This document shows, in pieces, positions 19,862 to 24,271 of a stretch of 24,271 nt of DNA. The notes beneath the pieces were generated by a model, which saw nothing but the letters and a program-made list of their open reading frames with translations, was not told the origin of the DNA and did no database searches. The translations under genes and the position numbers were made by a program. This DNA comes from JAHIEZ01 sp964598275. GTDB lineage: Bacteria; Patescibacteriota; Microgenomatia; UBA12405. Each line of letters starts with the position of its first letter. Within the stretch, counting starts at the first letter, position 1. The DNA is taken from assembly GCA_964598275.1 (NCBI GenBank), contig CAZRAZ010000004.1, positions 1 through 24,271 of the forward strand, written 5' to 3'.

Positions 19862-20368
19862 GTGAAGAAGATGGGTTTTACTCTAATAGAATTGATGGTG
19901 GCGGTGACGATTTTAATGATAATTTCGGGAGGGAGTTTTGTTTATCTCAATCGATTTGGGGCAACACAGAAATTAGAACAGAGCCAGAGGAAGATAGCCG
20001 ATAATTTGAGATTGGCCAGAAACTATGCTTTGACTAATCAGACGAAAGGCGGAGACGAGTTGCTGTATGTGGAGGTGGAAATTGGCAGTGATGGGACAAT
20101 GGAGGCTTTGGCTAACGGGGAAGCTGGTCTCTCTTATTTTTCGGAGGATGTGACAGAAAGTGGGGTGAGTTTGGTTAAAAGTCCAGGCGGCAGTGTTTTT
20201 TTTAGCGCTTATGAGGGTAAGTTACTAAAAACGAACAGTTCTCCTCCGCCTAATTTTGTGCCGGTGGGAATTGATGAGACGGTAAGAATTGTTATTAGTT
20301 CGACGGCGGCCGTGGGGGAAACCAGAGCGGTGGAAATTCTGCCTTCGGGATTGATAAATGAAAAATAA
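19862..20368 (+). CDS. GspH/FimT-like minor pseudopilin
   Basis: The 168-aa precursor has a minimal leader (MKKMG^FTLIELMVAVTILMII, Glu at +5). The following SQRKIADNLRLARNYALTNQ is the helix pattern of GspH/FimT proteins. The rest is a beta-rich domain (VEVEIGSDG, SVFFSAYEGKL, VRIVISSTAAVG, AVEILPSGLI), also typical of that group. The start is GTG 19862; ATG at 19871 would leave too short a leader. Minor pseudopilins cap the fibre and prime assembly. It overlaps the next gene by 11 nt. Confidence 0.8.
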   Translation: MKKMGFTLIELMVAVTILMIISGGSFVYLNRFGATQKLEQSQRKIADNLRLARNYALTNQTKGGDELLYVEVEIGSDGTMEALANGEAGLSYFSEDVTESGVSLVKSPGGSVFFSAYEGKLLKTNSSPPPNFVPVGIDETVRIVISSTAAVGETRAVEILPSGLINEK

Positions 20369-20753
20369 AGGGCAATCTCCAGCAGTGGTGGGGCAAGGCC
20401 TAATTGAGCTGGTGGTGTCGGTGGGGGTGATTTTGTTGGTGTTGGCGGGGACGCTAAGTTTGGTGATTTTTTCGATGGGCAAAAGGAACAAAAGCTCTGA
20501 TCGGAGTAAGGCCATTCGCTTGGCCGGGGTGGTGATGGAGAGATTGGTGGAGACGAAGAGAAACAATCCGGAAGCTTTTTGGCAATTGACCGAAGTGACA
20601 GGCGGAGAAATGGACGGTTTTGATGATTATTTATATTCGATTGATTTTTCGCCGGAAGATTGTGGAGAAAATATCTGTACTAAGGCAAGAGTATCGGTTG
20701 ATTGGAGCGGAGCCGGGGGGGAAGTACAATTTAGTCGTTTTTTTGCCAAATGA
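20358..20753 (+). CDS. GspI/PilV-like minor pseudopilin
   Basis: The 131-aa precursor MKNKGQSPAVVGQGLIELV has the GQ-type processing site (G^QGLIE, Glu at +5) followed by a hydrophobic helix (LVVSVGVILLVLAGTLSLV). The mature part has KAIRLAGVVMERLVETKRN and DYLYSIDFSPEDCGENICTKARVSVDWSG, which fits the GspI/PilV minor-pilin fold. The leader contains a second GQ with a 15-nt segment between two GGGCAA direct repeats (20370-20396). It overlaps the preceding and following genes by 11 and 4 nt. Confidence 0.75.
   Translation: MKNKGQSPAVVGQGLIELVVSVGVILLVLAGTLSLVIFSMGKRNKSSDRSKAIRLAGVVMERLVETKRNNPEAFWQLTEVTGGEMDGFDDYLYSIDFSPEDCGENICTKARVSVDWSGAGGEVQFSRFFAK
20370..20396. repeat. Direct repeats in the GspI-like leader
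   Basis: GGGCAA occurs at 20370-20375 and 20391-20396, flanking 15 nt (TCTCCAGCAGTGGTG). Together the segment and one repeat add seven codons to the leader and duplicate the GQ codons at the cleavage site. Confidence 0.4.
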
Positions 20754-21268
20754 GAAAAACAAGAAAGGCCGGTTTTACCCTGATGGAGGTAGTGGTATCG
20801 GTGGGGGTGGTAATGATTTTGATGGGAGTGGTGACAGCCATTATGTTGAATAGTTTTAAGGCTAAAACCAAAACTGATTTGATGGAGTTGGTTAGTAAAA
20901 ACGGGACGAGGGCGATGGTGGAAATTAGGAGGAATATAATAAACGCTTTGGAGGACGGTATAATTTGTTCGGTGGGAACAGGCAGTTCTTTGACGGTGGT
21001 CGGTTTTGATGGTCAGGCCAGTTGGATTAGCTGTAACGAAGGAAGCAATATTGCCAGTTCGTCTGCCAATGGGGTGGTCGAACTAACAGGAAGTGAGGTG
21101 GAGGTAAGCGGTTGCTCTGCCTTTGTTAGTTGCAGCAGTCCTCTATCGGATTCGTCGAAAGTATCAAAAGTAAAAATCAAATTTTTATTGGATTCGGGGG
21201 TGGAAGAGGCGGGGGTGGGTGGTTATGTTAGTAAGGAGTTTGATTTAGAGGTGGCGGTGAGAGATTAA
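20750..21268 (+). CDS. GspJ/PilW-like minor pseudopilin
   Basis: The 172-aa precursor has leader MRKTRKAG^FTLMEVVVSVGVVMILMG with Glu at +5. The mature part begins KAKTKTDLMELVSKNGTRAMVEIRRNI, the pattern of PilW/GspJ proteins, which have a long helix followed by a beta-rich domain. Cysteines occur at IICSVG, WISCNEG, SGCSAF and VSCSS. It overlaps the preceding gene by 4 nt and ends at TAA immediately before the ATG of the isopentenyl phosphate kinase gene (TAAATG). Together with the previous two genes it forms the H-I-J minor-pilin set expected at the tip. Confidence 0.78.
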   Translation: MRKTRKAGFTLMEVVVSVGVVMILMGVVTAIMLNSFKAKTKTDLMELVSKNGTRAMVEIRRNIINALEDGIICSVGTGSSLTVVGFDGQASWISCNEGSNIASSSANGVVELTGSEVEVSGCSAFVSCSSPLSDSSKVSKVKIKFLLDSGVEEAGVGGYVSKEFDLEVAVRD

Positions 21269-21865
21269 ATGAAGAGCATGATTAAAAAAATAGCCTTTAT
21301 TAAATTAGGGGGTTCGTTAGTTACCGATAAGAGTAGACCTTATACCGAAAAACGAGAGGTAATTTCTCGTCTGGCCGAGGAGATAAAAGAAATTCTTAGA
21401 TTAGAGTCGGAGATAAGTTTTGTGTTGGGAAATGGAGCGGGTTCGTTTGCGCACCCGTCTGCAGCTAAATATAGAACCAAAGAAGGTTTTTTGAATAAAA
21501 ACAGCAAGTTTGGTTCTTGCGTAGTTCAATACGATGCCGTTACTATAAATCGAATAGTGGTTAACGGATTCCTTAAGAAGAAAATTTCGGTTATGGGGGT
21601 ATCGCCACATGACATAATGTTATCTGCATCACGAAAACTTAAATCGATATGGCTTGGACAAATTATCCAGATGCTTGAGAAGAAAATTATACCGGTGGTA
21701 CATGGAGATGTTTTAATTGACGAGGATCAGGGGGTAAGTATTTTTTCTTGCGACAAAGCACTTCAATTGATAGCGAAAAATCTTGATCTTCGTTCATGGC
21801 AAGAGGTGTTTTTTGTGTCGATAGGTAATTTCCCGGGAGTGTTGGATAAAAAAATAAGGTGGTAA
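21269..21865 (+). CDS. Isopentenyl phosphate kinase, N-terminal part (frameshifted)
   Basis: Isopentenyl phosphate kinase (IPK) turns isopentenyl phosphate into IPP with ATP, the last step of the archaeal alternative mevalonate route. The 198-aa piece has the amino-acid-kinase fold signatures: IKLGGSLVTDK at the N-terminus, LGNGAGSFAH (in place of HGGGSFGH, with catalytic His62 kept), PVVHGDVLID and IFSCDKALQLIA. It ends at FPGVLDKKIRW where family members continue for about 80 residues. The missing part is in the next frame (21859-22107). The break is at an A7 run (21848-21854). One extra A would give ...VLDKKNKVVKK... and a continuous protein of about 278 aa. The start is directly at the stop of the pseudopilin gene; an internal ATG at 21278 is possible. 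Confidence 0.8.
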   Translation: MKSMIKKIAFIKLGGSLVTDKSRPYTEKREVISRLAEEIKEILRLESEISFVLGNGAGSFAHPSAAKYRTKEGFLNKNSKFGSCVVQYDAVTINRIVVNGFLKKKISVMGVSPHDIMLSASRKLKSIWLGQIIQMLEKKIIPVVHGDVLIDEDQGVSIFSCDKALQLIAKNLDLRSWQEVFFVSIGNFPGVLDKKIRW

Positions 21866-22107
21866 AAAAGTTGACTCCGCGAGTTTTTAATAAGTTAATT
21901 AAAGAAGGCGCTTTTGTTCAAGTCGGACAGGTTGATGTAACCGGGGGGATGAGGACAAAGATTGAGGAATTGGCGGAAATATCTAAATTGGGTATCAGAA
22001 CGGTGATAATTGATGGTAGAAAGTATGGAGGTTTAAGAAAACTGTTTTTGGAAAATAGAGTAATAGGAACGGAATTAACGGGTTGGAGTTTGGCAAAAGA
22101 CAGATAG
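21859..22107 (+). CDS. Isopentenyl phosphate kinase, C-terminal part
   Basis: The frame carries KKLTPRVFNKLI, VGQVDVTGGMRTKIEEL and TVIIDGRKYGGLRKLF, ending in GTELTG. DVTGGM-x2-K is the conserved C-terminal block of the IPK/AAK family that contacts the nucleotide. A GTG at 21859 (7-nt overlap with the first piece, preceded by AAGG) could give separate translation, but an 82-aa C-terminal half is unlikely to work alone. Either a frameshift pseudogene, a sequencing or assembly error, or slippage on the A7 run explains the split. The gene ends 35 nt from the convergent polyprenyl synthetase. Confidence 0.72.
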   Translation: MVKKLTPRVFNKLIKEGAFVQVGQVDVTGGMRTKIEELAEISKLGIRTVIIDGRKYGGLRKLFLENRVIGTELTGWSLAKDR

Positions 22108-22142
22108 CCCAAGATTTTTCATTTCTTTGTTATCCGTTACTA

Positions 22143-23228
22143 TTAATGTTTCCTGTTTAAGACAAATTCGATGCCGCTTAAAAGTTGAGATCTGGCGGGT
22201 TCTTGTTTTAGAAAATCTAAATTTTTGTTAAACAATTCCCTGGCTTGATGGGCAAATTTAGCCGCCATTTTTTCTCCATATTCTAAACTGCCATACTTTT
22301 TCATCATGTCAATTGTCCAAATCACTTCTTTTTTGGTTTTGTTTTGGCGACTCTTTCCTAATATTCCTTTTAATTTTTTCTTGTCTTTTTTGTCAGTGCT
22401 TCTTAAAAGATGAACTAACATGATGGTTCTTTTGCCTTCGTAAATATCGTTGCCGGTTTGTTTTTTTAAGCCCTCAAAGTCTGATGTCAAGTCCAGCAAA
22501 TCATCTACGATTTGAAAACAACATCCCATTGGCCGACCAAATTCATAAAGTAAATTCAGTTGTTTTTTGCTGGCACCGGCTAGGATAGCTCCCAAGCGCA
22601 TAGGACCGGCAATGGTGTAATAGGCTGTTTTGCTTTCCAAAATAAATAAAATGTCTTCATCACTTAAATTTTCTTTGTTTTCTTTAGTCCATTTGATTTC
22701 TACTGTTTGGCCGACACCTGTTCTAGTTAAAAGTTGATAAAATTCATTCATAATGGCTAATGCTGTTTTTGGACCAACTATTTGGTGATTGTCAATCAAG
22801 ACTTTCCACATAACACCATGAAGTGAATCTCCGGCATTAATGGCTAGTTCTTTGCCGTAAATTTGATGTAAGGCAGGTTTACCTCGTCTTTCCAGAGAAT
22901 CATCTTCGATGTCATCGTGATTTAAAATCCAGTCTTCAGAAATTTGCATGGCGGCGGCTGTTTTTAGGGCTTTTTTGAGGGGGTAACCCATGGCTTGGGC
23001 AGTTAGCAAAACTAAAACGGGACGTAAATATTTACCTTGCCTTTTGGGATATTCACTAACCATTTTTTGATGGAATTGAGCTATGGGTTGATATTTTTTT
23101 GAGATTTGACAACAAGTTTCAAAATCAAGAAGTTTATCAAGATAACTTTCTATCTCCGGCCAGACCAACGCTTTATTTTTTTCCAGCACCTCTTTGAAGT
23201 CGGGTTTCATTCTGGTTAATTTTAACAT
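22143..23228 (-). CDS. Polyprenyl (geranylgeranyl/farnesyl-type) diphosphate synthase
   Basis: These enzymes add IPP units to an allylic diphosphate head to tail. The 361-aa protein has the substrate-binding GKYLRP (65-70), the first Asp-rich motif DDIED (105-109) followed by RRGKPALHQIYG, and the second motif DDLLD (242-246) in FQIVDDLLDLT. Both magnesium sites are intact. Trp and Ile lie at -5 and -4 before the first motif, bulky residues that suggest a short product (C15-C20), which is inference. The protein is somewhat longer than bacterial IspA. Start at ATG 23228; Met at 23210 is possible. It converges with the IPK gene, which supplies its substrate. Composition of this gene differs from the G-rich plus strand to its left. 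Confidence 0.92.
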   Translation of the reverse strand: MLKLTRMKPDFKEVLEKNKALVWPEIESYLDKLLDFETCCQISKKYQPIAQFHQKMVSEYPKRQGKYLRPVLVLLTAQAMGYPLKKALKTAAAMQISEDWILNHDDIEDDSLERRGKPALHQIYGKELAINAGDSLHGVMWKVLIDNHQIVGPKTALAIMNEFYQLLTRTGVGQTVEIKWTKENKENLSDEDILFILESKTAYYTIAGPMRLGAILAGASKKQLNLLYEFGRPMGCCFQIVDDLLDLTSDFEGLKKQTGNDIYEGKRTIMLVHLLRSTDKKDKKKLKGILGKSRQNKTKKEVIWTIDMMKKYGSLEYGEKMAAKFAHQARELFNKNLDFLKQEPARSQLLSGIEFVLNRKH

Positions 23229-23435
23229 GTGTGGGTATTGATTAATTAGTTTTTTTGATGATAGCGTTTATATTGATAAAAAATGGCTGAAAATAATTGT
23301 TAGATATCGTGCTTTTCTTGTTTTACTTTTTTTAAAAATGCCATTTCCTTGATAAGTATTTAATGTGTTATGGGTTAAGCACTTATTTGTTCGAAAATGC
23401 TTTTAATGTCTATACTCTTCTATTCTTTTACTTGC

Positions 23436-23464
23436 TTGACAAAGTATTATAGGGTAGGTATAAT
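23436..23464 (+). promoter_or_regulatory. Perfect consensus sigma70-type promoter
   Basis: TTGACA (23436-23441), 17-nt spacer, TATAAT (23459-23464): both hexamers perfect at the optimal spacing. It drives the lipoprotein-like gene, with a leader of about 33 nt. The spacer from 23229 to 23435 otherwise shows only AT-rich DNA and no gene. Confidence 0.93.
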
Positions 23465-23477
23465 GCAAGACAGTTAA

Positions 23478-23498
23478 ATAAATTATTTTTTAATTTAT
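23478..23498 (+). promoter_or_regulatory. AT-only inverted repeat in the 5' leader
   Basis: ATAAATTA (23478-23485) pairs with TAATTTAT (23491-23498) around five T, ending 6 nt before the ATG at 23505. No Shine-Dalgarno is visible. It may influence translation or stability, but the stem is all A-T and weak. Confidence 0.35.
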
Positions 23499-23504
23499 AA
23501 AAAA

Positions 23505-24161
23505 ATGAATGCAGAAAGAGAAATTAGTTTAGGAAGGAGACTTATTAATGCTGGATTGGCGCTAGCTGTTGCTGGTGTTAGTGCAGGGTGTGGAATTCCT
23601 CGGGTTGAAGCTTCATCCGGTGGGACAGGGCTAGTGGCGGTTGCTACCCCTGTTAGGGGGGAAGGAGGACAGGATTGTGGTGTTAGCGGAGAGGCGGTGG
23701 AAAGTAAGACTCGTATTGTATTTAGAACTATGGTGGTTAACGAAGAAGGTGAAGGTTTGGGTTCTTCTAGAAGGATAGAGGAGGTGACTGTTCCGGTGCC
23801 GAGAGGTTTGGGTGAAGGAAACTGGGTGGTTGCCCCAGGCGGAGTTGTCCCCACCGGAGAATCAATAATGGTAACTGTTGATGTAGTATCGCCCAATGGT
23901 AATAGGGTTCCTGTCGCCAGTGGCGTAAGCGGCATGGCAAGTTCTGTTGAAGGATCAACTTTGCTTAATATTCCTACAGCTGGGGTTTTTTTGGCTTGGG
24001 AGAGAGGAGATTCGGTTATAATGAGATTTGCTCGGAATGGTTATGTGACACAGGAACTTGCTTTGACCCGGGATATGGTAAGCGAACCCGAAGAAGGTCT
24101 TGGTGGAGGTATTGCAGGAATGATAGAGGGGATTTCTGTGGTGACGATGGAAAGAGATTAA
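23505..24161 (+). CDS. Orphan secreted, lipoprotein-like protein of unknown function
   Basis: The 218-aa product has an N-terminal basic stretch (GRR) followed by a hydrophobic core LINAGLALAVAGVSAGC, resembling a lipobox (V-S-A-G-C, with Ser at -3, so imperfect). The mature part is Gly/Val/Glu-rich and probably all-beta. A C-terminal piece (AGVFLAWERGDSVIMRFARNGYVTQEL) is reminiscent of PEGA-like or carboxypeptidase-regulatory surface domains, but I cannot assign a family. It contains one more cysteine (GQDCGV). It has a perfect promoter (23436-23464) and a strong terminator (24183-24216), so it is a monocistronic, probably highly expressed gene. The start at 23505 is the first ATG after the promoter. 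Confidence 0.8.
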   Translation: MNAEREISLGRRLINAGLALAVAGVSAGCGIPRVEASSGGTGLVAVATPVRGEGGQDCGVSGEAVESKTRIVFRTMVVNEEGEGLGSSRRIEEVTVPVPRGLGEGNWVVAPGGVVPTGESIMVTVDVVSPNGNRVPVASGVSGMASSVEGSTLLNIPTAGVFLAWERGDSVIMRFARNGYVTQELALTRDMVSEPEEGLGGGIAGMIEGISVVTMERD

Positions 24162-24182
24162 GTTTTGTGTTTGAAGAGTGAT

Positions 24183-24216
24183 AAAAACACCGACGTTTCT
24201 GTCGGTGTTTTTGTTT
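24183..24216 (+). terminator. Strong intrinsic terminator of the lipoprotein-like gene
   Basis: AAAAACACCGAC (24183-24194) pairs perfectly with GTCGGTGTTTTT (24201-24212) across the loop GTTTCT, followed by more T. It is 22 nt after the stop codon. The A/T symmetry means it can also act on the opposite strand. Confidence 0.92.
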
Positions 24217-24271
24217 AGTGAATAGGCTACGATACATTTGAGACTTTTGGATAGTTAGATTTATGTCTGAT

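Noticed and set aside
11546..21268. Type II secretion system instead of type IV pilus
   Set aside because: A PilT retraction ATPase with the AVKNSIRE box and many pilins with short leaders favour a pilus; no GspD/GspL/GspM genes are visible.
23495..23935. 146-codon open frame on minus opposite the lipoprotein-like gene
   Set aside because: Pro/Thr-rich shadow of a Gly/Val-rich protein; the plus frame has promoter, signal peptide and terminator.
24263..24271. ATG TCT GAT at the window edge, preceded by TTTTGGATAGTTAGATTT, which resembles the pilB start region
   Set aside because: Only three codons are visible; a gene start is plausible but not supportable.

Overview
The window looks like a chromosomal segment of a Candidate Phyla Radiation bacterium (Patescibacteria, possibly Microgenomates-like). 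This is inferred from several things seen together: compact, overlapping small genes; a Gram-positive-style type IV pilus locus with many small pilins carrying the R-D-A-K/R motif; an archaeal-type isopentenyl phosphate kinase; few Shine-Dalgarno sites; and many short palindromic repeats that have entered genes in frame. TGA is used as a stop (ligA, fic, holB), so the code is standard table 11 and not the Gracilibacteria code. No rRNA, CRISPR array, transposase or prophage gene is visible.

Region 1 (1-11.5 kb) is entirely on the minus strand. Read in transcription order from right to left it holds: a DNA polymerase III delta' subunit (holB), a Fic-family AMPylase-like protein, a divergent NAD-dependent DNA ligase (ligA), peptidyl-tRNA hydrolase (pth), tRNA-Ala(CGC), a GIY-YIG endonuclease, a 99-aa unknown, a MacA/ATPase/MacB efflux-type operon, a membrane protein coupled to a HEPN-domain protein, a single-cluster ferredoxin, a secreted cysteine-rich thioredoxin-like protein, a SpoU-family RNA methyltransferase, and the first 71 codons of gyrB, cut by the window edge.

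Region 2 (11.5-22.1 kb) is on the plus strand. It is a type IV pilus locus: pilB, pilT, pilC, a first pilin followed by a strong intrinsic terminator, pilD (prepilin peptidase), five more small pilins, and three minor pseudopilin-like genes (GspH-, GspI/PilV- and GspJ/PilW-like). PilB and PilT power extension and retraction, PilC is the inner-membrane platform, PilD cleaves the leaders, and the pilins form the fibre. pilM/N/O are not in the window. The run ends in an isopentenyl phosphate kinase split by a frameshift at an A7 run. It is met convergently by a polyprenyl synthetase, so IP-to-IPP phosphorylation and prenyl chain elongation sit side by side.

Region 3 (23.2-24.3 kb) is a single-gene unit. 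A perfect consensus sigma70-type promoter drives an orphan secreted, lipoprotein-like protein that ends at a strong intrinsic terminator.

The most interesting non-gene signals are four. (1) A dispersed palindromic repeat with core ATCCTTC-N5/6-CTCAGGAT occurs in an intergenic spacer and inside the signal peptides of two neighbouring prepilins, where it adds exactly 14 codons and duplicates the cleavage-site codons. Unrelated repeats have similarly entered pilD and the macB N-terminus. (2) An extended -10 element (TGN-TANNNT-like) lies 5-7 nt before the start codon of many genes, suggesting widespread leaderless transcription. (3) The octamer TCCCCTAC occurs five times on the plus strand only. 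(4) The isopentenyl phosphate kinase is frameshifted.
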